Assembly (NCBI GenBank): GCA_902609855.1
Contig: CACLTL010000003.1
Coordinates: 94,038 to 158,037 of the forward strand
Direction: 5' to 3'
Source: an uncultured Pelagibacteraceae bacterium
GTDB lineage: Bacteria; Pseudomonadota; Alphaproteobacteria; Pelagibacterales; Pelagibacteraceae
DNA: 64,000 nucleotides
The notes under the pieces are model-generated. The model did no database searches, was not told where the DNA came from, and was given only the letters and a program-made list of their open reading frames with translations. Both the position numbers and the translations under genes were made by a program. Of the stretch, positions 41,796 through 50,334 are shown one piece after another. Numbering within the stretch: the first letter of the stretch is position 1; every line of letters starts with the position of its first letter.

Positions 41796-43175
41796 ATGAA
41801 AAATAAAACAATTTGGTCTAACAGATTTAAAAACATAACGTCTCAATCTTTTCAAAAGATTGGGTCTTCTATTCATATTGATAAAAGACTTTATGAACAA
41901 GATATCGCTGCATCTATTGTACACACACAGATGCTTATGAAACAAAAGATCATTAAAAGTGAAGATGGTAACAAAATTATCAATGGGCTAAAAAAAATTA
42001 AAGCTCAGATAGATAAGGGTAATTTTAAGTTTAAAGAAGAGTTCGAGGATATTCACTTAAATATAGAAAAAGCATTATTTGAGATCATTGGTCACTCAGC
42101 TGGATTTCTGCACACTGCAAGATCAAGAAATGATCAGGTAGTAACTGATTTTAAATTATGGGTTAAAGAAGCATCAAACGAAATTATAAAAGACATTTCA
42201 GTTGTTATGAAAAATTTAATAAAAAAAGCTGAAAAAAATACAGATACGGTTATGCCCGGATTGACACATTTAAAAAATGCACAACCTATTTCATTTGCTC
42301 ATTATTTGTTGTCATACTATGAAATGCTAAAAAGAGATAAAAAAAGATTTGAAAATAATCTTGAACTTTTAAATGAGTGTCCTCTTGGATCAGCGGCTCT
42401 CTCAGGAACATCTTATAAGATAGATAGAACTTATGCTGCAAAAAAACTTGGTTTTAAAAAACCTACAGATAATTCCATAGACTCTGTATCTGATAGAGAT
42501 TTTACAATCGATTTTTTATATGCTTCAGCTGTTTGTGCAATGCACTTATCAAGATTAGCTGAAGATTTTGTTATTTATAATTCTGATGCCTTTAATTTAA
42601 TTTCATTTAAAGACAGTATGCTTACAGGATCTTCAATTATGCCACAAAAAAAGAATCCTGATCCTGCAGAATTAATAAGAGGAAAAGTTGGAATAAATTA
42701 TGGAAAGTTAAATGCAATGCTAACAATAATGAAAGGTCTTCCCATGTCATATTTTAAAGATATGCAGGATGACAAAGAATTAGTTTTTGGCGGCTTTGAT
42801 ACTTTAAAAGATACTCTAATTATGAGTGCTGAGTTAATCAGTGCTGTAAATGCTAATAAAGTAAATATGCTTATTATGGCTAACCAAGGATATACAACAG
42901 CAACTGATTTTGCAGACTATCTTGTTAAAAATAAAAATTTATCGTTTAGAGAGTCTTACGCTATTTCAGCAAAACTTGTGAATTATGCAGAAAAAAATAA
43001 AAAGATGTTATCTGAATTAAATTTGGATGAAATCAAAAAATTTTATAAAGATTTAGATAAAAGTGTTTTAAAAGTATTTGATGTAAAGAATTCTATGAAT
43101 GCAAAAAAATCTTATGGAGGAACATCTGTAATTAATGTTAAATCAATGATAAAAAAATATAAAAGGGAAATTTAA
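41796..43175 (+). CDS. argH: Argininosuccinate lyase
   Basis: ArgH splits argininosuccinate into arginine and fumarate, the last step of arginine synthesis. The 459-residue protein has the superfamily signatures: HTARSRNDQVVTDFKLWVKE, PGLTHLKNAQPISFAHYLLS and the catalytic loop GSSIMPQKKNPDPAELIRGK. The first gene of a plus-strand operon with lptM-like, lysA and plsC; the stop overlaps the next start by one base. Confidence 0.97.
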   Translation: MKNKTIWSNRFKNITSQSFQKIGSSIHIDKRLYEQDIAASIVHTQMLMKQKIIKSEDGNKIINGLKKIKAQIDKGNFKFKEEFEDIHLNIEKALFEIIGHSAGFLHTARSRNDQVVTDFKLWVKEASNEIIKDISVVMKNLIKKAEKNTDTVMPGLTHLKNAQPISFAHYLLSYYEMLKRDKKRFENNLELLNECPLGSAALSGTSYKIDRTYAAKKLGFKKPTDNSIDSVSDRDFTIDFLYASAVCAMHLSRLAEDFVIYNSDAFNLISFKDSMLTGSSIMPQKKNPDPAELIRGKVGINYGKLNAMLTIMKGLPMSYFKDMQDDKELVFGGFDTLKDTLIMSAELISAVNANKVNMLIMANQGYTTATDFADYLVKNKNLSFRESYAISAKLVNYAEKNKKMLSELNLDEIKKFYKDLDKSVLKVFDVKNSMNAKKSYGGTSVINVKSMIKKYKREI

Positions 43176-43285
43176 TGAAACTAATAATTGCTTTTTTCCT
43201 GGTGATTTTTATTTTAACTAGTTGCGGAAAAAAATCTGAACCTAAATACCAAGGTCAAATTGATCAGGTCAATATAATTTCATAA
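43175..43285 (+). CDS. lptM: Small LptM-like lipoprotein
   Basis: A 36-residue lipoprotein: a hydrophobic signal with the lipobox LTSC (cleavage before Cys17) and a short polar tail CGKKSEPKYQGQIDQVN. Between argH and lysA many proteobacteria carry a comparable tiny lipoprotein, known in E. coli as LptM (YifL) that helps assemble the LptD-LptE translocon. The start overlaps the argH stop (TAATG) and 4 bp separate its stop from lysA. The symbol rests on context and the CG-K/P-rich tail, so it is moderately certain. It is too short for routine gene calls. Confidence 0.75.
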   Translation: MKLIIAFFLVIFILTSCGKKSEPKYQGQIDQVNIIS

Positions 43286-43289
43286 TCTT

Positions 43290-44519
43290 ATGCAAAATTT
43301 AAGATATGTAGGTAAAAATTTGTTTGTTGAAAAACTGTCAATCAAAAATATTTTAAAAAAAAATAAAACACCTTTTTATATTTATTCGGAAAGTCAAATT
43401 GCTTTCAATTTTTTGAAATTTGCTAACACATTTAAAAAAACAAATCCTTTAATTTGCTTTGCAGCGAAATCTAATAGTAATTTAAATATACTAAGAGTTC
43501 TTAGTAAATTAGGTGCTGGAGCCGATGTAGTTTCAGGAGGTGAATTATTAAAAGCCTTAAAAGCAGGTATTAGACCTAATAAAATTGTTTTTTCTGGGGT
43601 AGGTAAAACTGAAGAGGAACTTAAAATTGCAATTAACAAAAAAATATTATTAATCAATTGTGAGTCTGAAAGCGAAGCCAAATTAGTAAATAATTTATCA
43701 AAAAAATTAAGAAAGAAAGTTTCAATAGGATTTAGATTAAATCCAAATGTTGATGCCAAAACACATAAAAATATATCAACTGGTAAAGCTGAAAATAAAT
43801 TCGGCTTATCGATTAAAAATTTTAAGGTTTTTCTAAAAACAGTAAAAACTTTTAAAAACGTAAAATTAGAAGCTTTAAGTGTACATATCGGTAGTCAAAT
43901 ATTGAACGATACACCTTTTAGAAAAACTTTGAATGTAATGAGTAAATTAATAAAAGAATTAAAACTGAATTTGAAGTATGTAGATTTAGGTGGTGGTTTC
44001 GGTATTAATTATACTGATAAAGAAAAGCCAATTAATTTAAGTAAATATTCTAGATTGGTACATAATTTTTCTAAAAAATTAAATTGTAAAATAATCTTTG
44101 AACCTGGAAGATCTATTATTGGTAATACTGGTCTTCTAATAAGTAAAATACAATTTATTAAAAAAGGTGCTAATAAAAACTTTATTATACTAGATGCTGG
44201 TATGAATGATTTTATGCGCCCTGCTTTGTATGAAGCTTTTCATAAAATTATTCCTATTTCTAAAAAATCATCAAGAATGAAAGGTAAAATAGAATTTGTT
44301 GGACCAATATGTGAAACCACTTGCAAATTCGGAGTTTATAAAAACTATCCTAAAATAAATGAAAATGAATTTGTGGCTATAACTAATGTTGGAGCTTATG
44401 GTTCTTCCTTATCCTCAAATTATAATACAAGGCCGCTAGTTGCTGAAATTTTAATCAATAAAAATAAACTTAGATATATAAGAAAGAAACAAAATTTACT
44501 TAAATTGATTAATTCTTAA
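43290..44519 (+). CDS. lysA: Diaminopimelate decarboxylase
   Basis: LysA makes L-lysine from meso-diaminopimelate with pyridoxal phosphate. The 409-residue protein has the fold-type III lysine motif CFAAKSNSNLNIL (the Lys of AAKSN), SVHIGSQIL, YVDLGGGFGINYT, FEPGRSIIGNTG and the C-terminal GPICETTCKFGVY with the partner-chain cysteine. It follows the small lipoprotein by 4 bp and overlaps plsC by one base. Confidence 0.97.
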   Translation: MQNLRYVGKNLFVEKLSIKNILKKNKTPFYIYSESQIAFNFLKFANTFKKTNPLICFAAKSNSNLNILRVLSKLGAGADVVSGGELLKALKAGIRPNKIVFSGVGKTEEELKIAINKKILLINCESESEAKLVNNLSKKLRKKVSIGFRLNPNVDAKTHKNISTGKAENKFGLSIKNFKVFLKTVKTFKNVKLEALSVHIGSQILNDTPFRKTLNVMSKLIKELKLNLKYVDLGGGFGINYTDKEKPINLSKYSRLVHNFSKKLNCKIIFEPGRSIIGNTGLLISKIQFIKKGANKNFIILDAGMNDFMRPALYEAFHKIIPISKKSSRMKGKIEFVGPICETTCKFGVYKNYPKINENEFVAITNVGAYGSSLSSNYNTRPLVAEILINKNKLRYIRKKQNLLKLINS

Positions 44520-45226
44520 TGCAATTAATTAGATCATTAATTTTTAATATTTTTTTATACGTTGGTCTCATTACAATTTTTATTTTAGCTATACCAACCT
44601 TATTTTTACCAAGTAAGTTCACAATTTTTTTTGGTAGATTATCTGCAAAATATATAGTGCTGATTTTGAGAATTATCTTAAATACAAAGGTAATTTTTCA
44701 TGGGGTAGAAAATCTTAAAAAAGTAGAAAATTATTTTGTCGCTTCTGCACATCAGTCTATGTTTGAAACTTTTGCTCTACAAATACCTTTAGATGGTCCA
44801 ATTTTTATTTTAAAAAAAGAACTACTTAATATTCCATTATTTGGTTGGTACTTGAGAAAAATAGGTTCAATAGCAATAGTTAGAGAGACAACAACAAAAG
44901 AAAATTTAAATTTTTTTGATAAAGTGAAAGAAAAAATTGAGAAAAGTAAAAGACCACTTTTAATATTCCCCCAAGGAACAAGAGTAAAACTTGATGAAAA
45001 TCCACCTTTTAAAAAGGGAGTTGGTAGAATTTACAAAGCTCTAAATTTGCCTTGTATCCCTGTAGCTCTTAATACTGGTAAAGTCTGGCCAAAGAATAGT
45101 TTTATGAAATATCCGGGTGATATTCACATTTCATTTTTAGAGCCAATCATGTCAGGTAAAGATAATGAAGAATTTACCAAAGATATAGAAAATCAAATTT
45201 ATAATGAAATAAGAAAGTTCTCTTAA
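44519..45226 (+). CDS. plsC: 1-acyl-sn-glycerol-3-phosphate acyltransferase
   Basis: PlsC adds the second acyl chain to lysophosphatidic acid in phospholipid synthesis at the inner membrane. The 235-residue protein has a hydrophobic N-terminal segment (about 10-33), the acyltransferase motif SAHQSMFETF (H-x4-E in place of the more common H-x4-D), the middle motif LLNIPLFGWYLRKIGSIAI and the phosphate-binding FPQGTRVK. It is the last gene of the argH operon and ends directly beside the convergent tyrA. Confidence 0.93.
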   Translation: MQLIRSLIFNIFLYVGLITIFILAIPTLFLPSKFTIFFGRLSAKYIVLILRIILNTKVIFHGVENLKKVENYFVASAHQSMFETFALQIPLDGPIFILKKELLNIPLFGWYLRKIGSIAIVRETTTKENLNFFDKVKEKIEKSKRPLLIFPQGTRVKLDENPPFKKGVGRIYKALNLPCIPVALNTGKVWPKNSFMKYPGDIHISFLEPIMSGKDNEEFTKDIENQIYNEIRKFS

Positions 45227-46126
45227 TTATTTTCTTCCAAATCCAGGTTTGTCAGTATCTTGACCAGCTTCGATAATTTCTTTTCTCACTTTTTTAGTTG
45301 ATGAAAAAATCTCTAAAAGTTTTTTACTATCTTTATTTTTTATTGCATCTTTAATTTCATTTAGATTCTTAGAATAATTGTCTAAAACTTTTAAGATATT
45401 TTCACTATTATCAATAAATATATCTTTCCACATTAAAGGGTCTGATGCTGCTATTCTCGTAAAATCTCTCAATCCACCTGCGCTATATTGAATGACATCG
45501 TCCTTAAATTTGTCTTCTTTGTTAATTGCTGTTCTTACAATACTGTAAGCTACGGCATGTGGTAAATGGCTAGTTAAAGATAAAACATAATCATGATCTT
45601 CAAATGTCATACGTTTAGTCTTGCTTCCAAGCTTTGACCAAAAATTTTCTAAAGATTTTATTTTATCCTCGGCTACTTTTTTTTTATCAACAGATATTAT
45701 GCACCATCTATTTTTAAATAAACTTGCAAAACCTGCTTCTGGACCACTGTATTCTGTTCCAGCTATAGGATGTGAAGCAATCCAATTTACATTTTTAAGA
45801 TTTAAATTGCTGATAATTTTATTTACTTCTTTTTTTGCAGAACCTGTATCGGTTAAAATAACATTTTCTTTCAAACTAGTATGAATAGATAAAAGTATTT
45901 CTTTATAGCCACTTAAAGGAGAAGCAATCACTACTAAATCGGAATCCTTAACAACATCTGAAATGTTGCTACAAATTTCAACTGAAAAGTTTTTTTTCAA
46001 ATAATCATTAACTTTCGATGATTTATCGTAAGCACTAATTTTAGTTGCTAATTTTTTTTCTTCTACTGCTCTCAAAATAGAAGAACCAATTAAACCACAT
46101 CCGATTATACTTATTTTATTAAACAT
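45227..46126 (-). CDS. tyrA: Prephenate/arogenate dehydrogenase
   Basis: TyrA oxidatively decarboxylates prephenate (or arogenate) toward tyrosine. The 299-residue protein begins with the nucleotide-binding IIGCGLIGSSILRAVEE and has NWIASHPIAGTEYSGPEAGF, SLTSHLPHAVAYSIV and AGGLRDFTRIAASDPLMWKD, all family signatures. The absence of a fused chorismate mutase or ACT domain is typical for the monofunctional form. It overlaps hisC by 8 bp, a pairing often seen because HisC-type enzymes can also transaminate aromatic precursors. Confidence 0.95.
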   Translation of the reverse strand: MFNKISIIGCGLIGSSILRAVEEKKLATKISAYDKSSKVNDYLKKNFSVEICSNISDVVKDSDLVVIASPLSGYKEILLSIHTSLKENVILTDTGSAKKEVNKIISNLNLKNVNWIASHPIAGTEYSGPEAGFASLFKNRWCIISVDKKKVAEDKIKSLENFWSKLGSKTKRMTFEDHDYVLSLTSHLPHAVAYSIVRTAINKEDKFKDDVIQYSAGGLRDFTRIAASDPLMWKDIFIDNSENILKVLDNYSKNLNEIKDAIKNKDSKKLLEIFSSTKKVRKEIIEAGQDTDKPGFGRK

Positions 46127-47201
46127 TTAATATTCTTTTCATTTTAGAAATTAATTTTCTATTTTCTTCACTTTTCCCAATCGTAATTCTTAACGAATTC
46201 TTAATACCATAAACATCCATTTTACGAACTAAAATTCCTGCTTTCGCTAATAATTTAAAAACTCTTGATGAATTAATTTTTACTTTATCAAAATTTATTA
46301 ATAAAAAATTGCAATAGCTTTTATTAGTTTCAATTTTCATTTTTTTAAATTCATTAAACATTTTTTTATTCCAATTATTAACGTGTTTAATTTCTTTATT
46401 TAACCAAACACTATCTTTTATTGCGGCAGATGCGGCGAACAAAGCTGCTTTATTTACATTAAAAGGTGGCTTAATTTTATTTAACGTATCAATAATTTCT
46501 TTTGATCCATATCCCCACCCCACTCTTAATCCTGCTAAGCCATAAATTTTTGAAAATGTTCTTGTCATTACCACATTTTTAAAGTTTGAAAACAATTTTA
46601 AAGCTGAAGAATAATTTTTTTGTTTTACATATTCAAAATAAGCATCATCAACTACTAACAAAATATTGCTTCGTAGTTTTTTTCGTAAAAACAATAAATC
46701 TTTTTTTTCAATATAGGTCCCGGTTGGATTATTAGGATTAGCTAAAAATACAACTTTTGTCTTAGTAGTTACTTTTTTTAAAATATCTTTTACTGAGACT
46801 GTAAAATTATTTTCTTTTGAATAAATAACTTTTGCTCCATTCATTTTGCTATAAATTCTATAAATAATAAAACTATATTTAGGCACAATTACCTCATCAC
46901 CTTTTTTTAGGTATGCTTTACAGATTAATTCAAAAATTTGATCTGAACCTGATCCCAAAATAATTCTATTTTTATCTAGTTTAAATTTTTTTGATAAAGT
47001 TTCTCTTAAAAAAGTACCATTGGTGTCGGGATATCTTGCAAAACTTTTTGATACTTTTATATATTCTTTTTTTGCTTTTGGACTAGGTCCAAGCGCAGAC
47101 TCATTAGCTGATAATTTTATCTTAGCTAGTCTATTTTTAAATACGCTCATTCCTACTACGTATTTTTCAGTTATTATGTTATTTGGCTTAGGTAATCTCA
47201 T
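46119..47201 (-). CDS. hisC: Histidinol-phosphate aminotransferase (HisC-type)
   Basis: The 360-residue protein is a fold-type I aminotransferase of the HisC type, with IKLSANESALGPSPKAKKEY near the start, ANPNNPTGTYIEKKDL, VDDAYFEYVKQKN and the lysine motif TRTFSKIYGLAGLRVGWGYG. It may act on histidinol phosphate and, given its tight link to tyrA, on aromatic amino-acid precursors too. No other histidine genes are present in the window. The start lies 93 bp from the SAM-II aptamer, pointing the other way. Confidence 0.9.
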   Translation of the reverse strand: MRLPKPNNIITEKYVVGMSVFKNRLAKIKLSANESALGPSPKAKKEYIKVSKSFARYPDTNGTFLRETLSKKFKLDKNRIILGSGSDQIFELICKAYLKKGDEVIVPKYSFIIYRIYSKMNGAKVIYSKENNFTVSVKDILKKVTTKTKVVFLANPNNPTGTYIEKKDLLFLRKKLRSNILLVVDDAYFEYVKQKNYSSALKLFSNFKNVVMTRTFSKIYGLAGLRVGWGYGSKEIIDTLNKIKPPFNVNKAALFAASAAIKDSVWLNKEIKHVNNWNKKMFNEFKKMKIETNKSYCNFLLINFDKVKINSSRVFKLLAKAGILVRKMDVYGIKNSLRITIGKSEENRKLISKMKRILNV

Positions 47202-47260
47202 TAATTAATGTAATATCTAAATTGTTCGAGTTTTTCTAGAAGTCTTTATCTTATATAAAA

Positions 47261-47289
47261 TTGACAAGTTTGTGATGATCTAGTAAATA
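47261..47289 (+). promoter_or_regulatory. Promoter of the SAM-II/metX transcript
   Basis: A perfect -35 TTGACA (47261-47266) is followed after 17 nt by TAAATA (47284-47289). Transcription would start at about 47295, right at the 5' edge of the SAM-II aptamer, so the transcript would have almost no sequence before the riboswitch. Confidence 0.65.
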
Positions 47290-47293
47290 GATA

Positions 47294-47345
47294 TCGCGCT
47301 GATTTAACCATATTGCAAGCGCATAATAAATTTAGCTAAAAAGGG
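47294..47345 (+). promoter_or_regulatory. SAM-II riboswitch aptamer
   Basis: The 52-nt stretch matches the marine metX SAM-II aptamer of known crystal structure nearly base for base: CGCGCTGATTTAACC at the 5' side, TATTGCAAGCGC in the middle and TTTAGCTAAAAAGGG at the 3' side. SAM-II RNAs fold into a pseudoknot that binds S-adenosylmethionine and switches off methionine genes. The stem GCGCT/AGCGC is intact; a few positions differ from the reference I recall (for example CAT for CGT in the loop). The gene behind it is metX, as expected. Confidence 0.93.
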
Positions 47346-47349
47346 AGAT

Positions 47350-47375
47350 GCCCAGTTTAGCTGGGCTTTTTTTTT
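47350..47375 (+). terminator. Intrinsic terminator in the metX leader
   Basis: GCCCAG (47350-47355) and CTGGGC (47361-47366) form a 6-bp G/C-rich stem with loop TTTAG, followed by nine T residues (47367-47375), ending two bases before the metX ATG. It starts only 4 nt after the SAM-II aptamer, so SAM binding may promote termination; an obvious anti-terminator helix is not apparent by eye. Confidence 0.85.
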
Positions 47376-47377
47376 GG

Positions 47378-48517
47378 ATGAATAGAAAAATTGAGAATAT
47401 AAATAAGATTACTATTACTAAACCACTCAAGCTTGATTGTGGAAAAACCATTAAGAATTTTCCTCTAGCCTATGAAACCTATGGAAAACTTAATGAAAAT
47501 AAAGACAACGCTATTTTAGTATTCCACGCTTTAACGGGCGATCAATTTGTAACTGGCACGAATCCTGTAACAAATAAAGAGGGCTGGTGGGTCACTGCTG
47601 TTGGTCCTGGCAAGGCTATTGATACAGATAAATATTTTGTGATTTGCGCAAATGTAATTGGTGGATGTATGGGATCTCTTGGACCAAAAGATACAAATCC
47701 TGTAAACAACCAGCCCTACGGTTTAGATTTTCCAGTTATCACCATTAAAGATATGGTGAAAGCTCAAGAGTCTTTACTGGAACACCTTGGTATAAAAAAA
47801 CTTTTATGTGCTACTGGCGGATCAATGGGCGGAATGCAGTTATTACAATTTTGCGCAACATTTCCTGATAAAGCTTTTTCAGCTATTCCGATAGCTTGTA
47901 GTTCGAGTCATAGTGCACAAAATATTGCACTTAACGAACTAGCACGCCAAGCTATAATGGCTGACCCTGTATGGGATAATGGAAAATATGTATCAAAAAA
48001 TGTACAGCCTAAAAATGGCTTAGCAGTTGCAAGAATGGTTGGACATATAAGTTATTTATCTGAAAAAGGTATGCAAGAAAAATTTGGAAGAAAATTACAA
48101 GAAAAAGCTGATTACGAATTTAGTTTTAACGCAGATTTTCAGGTGGAGAGTTATTTAAGACACCAAGGTTATGCTTTTGTGGAAAGATTTGATGCAAATT
48201 CAATTCTTTATATAACTAGAGCAATGGATTATTTTGATCTTTCTAAACAATATAAAGGCGGGTTAGTTGAAGCTTTTAAAAATCAAGACACAAAATTTCT
48301 AGTAATATCATTTTCTTCAGACTGGCTTTATACAACAAAAGAAAATAAGGATATAGTAATTGCATTAAATGCATCTGGTGCTGATGTTTCCTATTCAGAA
48401 ATAGTAACAGACAAGGGACATGACTCCTTCTTATTAAATGAACCAGAATTTTTAAAAACTCTTAAAGGTTTTATAGATTCAATGTATGAAAAGTTTAAAA
48501 ATGAAAAAAGAATTTAA
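47378..48517 (+). CDS. metX: Homoserine O-acetyltransferase
   Basis: MetX acetylates homoserine with acetyl-CoA for methionine synthesis. The 379-residue alpha/beta hydrolase-fold protein has FHALTGDQFVTG, the nucleophile elbow CATGGSMGGMQLLQF and the late acid and His in DKGHDSFLL. I place the start at the ATG 47378 (MNRKIENIN). An in-frame ATG at 47348 would add ten residues encoded inside the terminator hairpin, which is improbable as a protein start. SAM-II control is expected. It overlaps metW by 17 bp. Confidence 0.95.
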   Translation: MNRKIENINKITITKPLKLDCGKTIKNFPLAYETYGKLNENKDNAILVFHALTGDQFVTGTNPVTNKEGWWVTAVGPGKAIDTDKYFVICANVIGGCMGSLGPKDTNPVNNQPYGLDFPVITIKDMVKAQESLLEHLGIKKLLCATGGSMGGMQLLQFCATFPDKAFSAIPIACSSSHSAQNIALNELARQAIMADPVWDNGKYVSKNVQPKNGLAVARMVGHISYLSEKGMQEKFGRKLQEKADYEFSFNADFQVESYLRHQGYAFVERFDANSILYITRAMDYFDLSKQYKGGLVEAFKNQDTKFLVISFSSDWLYTTKENKDIVIALNASGADVSYSEIVTDKGHDSFLLNEPEFLKTLKGFIDSMYEKFKNEKRI

Positions 48518-49094
48518 AGTAATAGCTGAATTATTACCTAACAACACAAGAGTCTTGGATGTTGGTTGTGGAGATGGATCTCTAATGAATTTCCTAAAAA
48601 AGGAAAAAAATATAGAGGTTCGTGGATTAGAACTTAATCAAGAAAATGTGCAACAATGCATACACAAAGGTTTGCCAGTTATACAGGGGAATGCTGAAAC
48701 TGAACTTCATCAATTTCCTGATCAATCTTTTGACTACGTTGTGCTTAGCCAAACATTACAAGCTTTTTATAATCCAGAAGAAGTTTTAAAAAATCTTTTG
48801 AGAATAGGCAAAGCAGTAGTTGTTTCAATTCCAAATTTTGGATATTGGAAGGTAAGAATGAAACTTTTATTTTTCGGTGAAATGCCAGTTACAAAAACAT
48901 TACCAAATACTTGGTATAACACTCCTAACTTACATATGTGTACTATTAAAGATCTATTTAAGTTTTGTTATGAGAAAAATATAAATATTAAACAAGTAGT
49001 GGGGGTTAATGAAGATAAAACTTCATTAATAAAAAAAAGCAATTTGGAAATAAAAAATCTCTTTTCAAAATTAGGAATTTTTTTAATAGGGTAA
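48501..49094 (+). CDS. metW: Methionine biosynthesis protein MetW
   Basis: MetW is a SAM-dependent methyltransferase-fold protein that forms a complex with MetX and is needed for its activity in many proteobacteria. The 197-residue product has the SAM-binding motif I RVLDVGCGDGSLMNFL, FDYVVLSQTLQAFYNPEEVL and the family segment VVSIPNFGYWKVRMKLLFFG. I chose the ATG at 48501, which places the SAM motif at the usual distance; an ATG at 48486 is also possible. Same transcript as metX, so also under SAM-II control. Confidence 0.93.
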   Translation: MKKEFKVIAELLPNNTRVLDVGCGDGSLMNFLKKEKNIEVRGLELNQENVQQCIHKGLPVIQGNAETELHQFPDQSFDYVVLSQTLQAFYNPEEVLKNLLRIGKAVVVSIPNFGYWKVRMKLLFFGEMPVTKTLPNTWYNTPNLHMCTIKDLFKFCYEKNINIKQVVGVNEDKTSLIKKSNLEIKNLFSKLGIFLIG

Positions 49095-49853
49095 ATGATT
49101 ATAGAAATTATTCCATGCTTAAGTGACAATTACAGTTATTTAATTCATGAAAAAGAAACAGGCACTGTTTCAATAGTAGATCCTTCTGAATTTAAAGCCT
49201 GTGATAAAATAATAAATAAATATAAAAAGCTAGATTTTATTTTAAATACTCATCATCATGCTGATCATGTTGGTGCTAACCTTGAACTTAAAAAAAAATA
49301 TAACTCGAAAATTTTAGGCTCAAACTCAGATAAAAATCGTATTCCAGGAGTAGATATATTGCTTGAAGAAAATCAAAAGCACAAAATTGGAAATTTAGAA
49401 TTTGATATAATTTTTATTCCAGGCCATACAAAAGGCCATATAGCTTTTTTCTTTAAAAAGGAAAAAATTGCTTTTACTGGAGATACATTATTTTCTTTAG
49501 GATGTGGTAGAGTATTTGAAGGCACTCACGAGGAAATGTTTAATTCTTTAAATAAAATAAAAAATCTTCCTCCTGATACAAAAATATATTGTGGACATGA
49601 GTACACAAATTCAAATTTAAATTTCTGTTTAAAGCATGATCCAAAAAACACCTATTTAAGAGACAAAAAAATTGACATTGAAAAAAAACTAAACTCTAAC
49701 CAGCCGACTATTCCGTCTACTATAGCTGACGAAATTAAAACGAATATTTTCCTTAGGTGTGATGACCCTGAAATAAAACAAAGCTTAGGCTTAAAAGACT
49801 CATCCGATGTTGAAGTTTTTTCAAAATTACGAGATTTAAAGGATTCTTTTTAG
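49095..49853 (+). CDS. gloB: Hydroxyacylglutathione hydrolase (glyoxalase II)
   Basis: GloB hydrolyses S-lactoylglutathione to lactate in methylglyoxal detoxification. The 252-residue metallo-beta-lactamase-fold protein has the metal-binding signature LNTHHHADHVGANLELKKKY, FIPGHTKGHIAFFF, AFTGDTLFSLGCGRVFEGT and YCGHEYTNSNLNF, the classic GloB set. It starts right behind the metW stop and is likely part of the metX-metW transcript. Confidence 0.95.
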   Translation: MIIEIIPCLSDNYSYLIHEKETGTVSIVDPSEFKACDKIINKYKKLDFILNTHHHADHVGANLELKKKYNSKILGSNSDKNRIPGVDILLEENQKHKIGNLEFDIIFIPGHTKGHIAFFFKKEKIAFTGDTLFSLGCGRVFEGTHEEMFNSLNKIKNLPPDTKIYCGHEYTNSNLNFCLKHDPKNTYLRDKKIDIEKKLNSNQPTIPSTIADEIKTNIFLRCDDPEIKQSLGLKDSSDVEVFSKLRDLKDSF

Positions 49854-49864
49854 CTTCAATAATC

Positions 49865-49892
49865 TTGACTTGCTAGTATTGAGGGCTATATT
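49865..49892 (+). promoter_or_regulatory. Promoter of the rplU-rpmA operon
   Basis: TTGACT (49865-49870) and TATATT (49887-49892) are separated by 16 nt and lie 26 bp before the rplU ATG at 49919. It fits the 65-bp spacer after gloB and would separate ribosomal protein expression from the SAM-controlled genes. Confidence 0.55.
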
Positions 49893-49918
49893 GCGTGGAA
49901 ATTAAAAAAAGAGATTTT

Positions 49919-50326
49919 ATGTCATTTGCTATAATAGAAACTGGTGGAAAACAGTACAAAGTAACCACAAGTAAAATATTAGAAATAGAAAAACTTAACG
50001 CTAAAGTCGGCGAAACTATTAAATTTGATAATGTTTTACTTTTAAACGACGATAAAAATACTGAGGTTGGAAGTCCTAAAGTTGACGGAGCTACAGTAGA
50101 AGCTAAACTTTTAGACAATGTCAAAGATAGAACAGTATTAATTTTTCATAAAAGAAGAAGAAAACACTCAAGAAAAAAGAATGGTCATAGACAACGTCAC
50201 TCTAAGATACAAATAACAAAAATTTTAGCAAAAGGTGGAAAAATTGTAGATGAAGCTAAAATTATTGAAAAAAAGAAATCTGTTACAAAAGAAAAAAAAG
50301 TTATAAAAAAGGAAGCAAAAAAATAG
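49919..50326 (+). CDS. rplU: 50S ribosomal protein L21
   Basis: L21 binds 23S rRNA and L20 in the large subunit. The ATG at 49919 gives MSFAIIETGGKQYKVTTSK, the family start; a GTG at 49895 would add eight improbable residues and lies beside the -10 box. The core (1-103, with HKRRRKHSRKKNGHRQRHSK) is normal, but the 135-residue protein has a Lys/Glu-rich C-terminal extension of about 30 residues (VTKEKKVIKKEAKK) beyond the usual 103. Confidence 0.95.
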   Translation: MSFAIIETGGKQYKVTTSKILEIEKLNAKVGETIKFDNVLLLNDDKNTEVGSPKVDGATVEAKLLDNVKDRTVLIFHKRRRKHSRKKNGHRQRHSKIQITKILAKGGKIVDEAKIIEKKKSVTKEKKVIKKEAKK

Positions 50327-50334
50327 GAAATTAA

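Noticed and set aside
43394..43759. 121-residue minus-strand frame
   Set aside because: Antisense shadow of lysA; composition is Leu/Asn/Phe-rich without family motifs.
47348..47377. Upstream in-frame ATG of metX (ten extra residues)
   Set aside because: Those codons form the terminator hairpin and T-run; MetX homologues begin near the 47378 ATG. I keep it as a point to check, not as the start.
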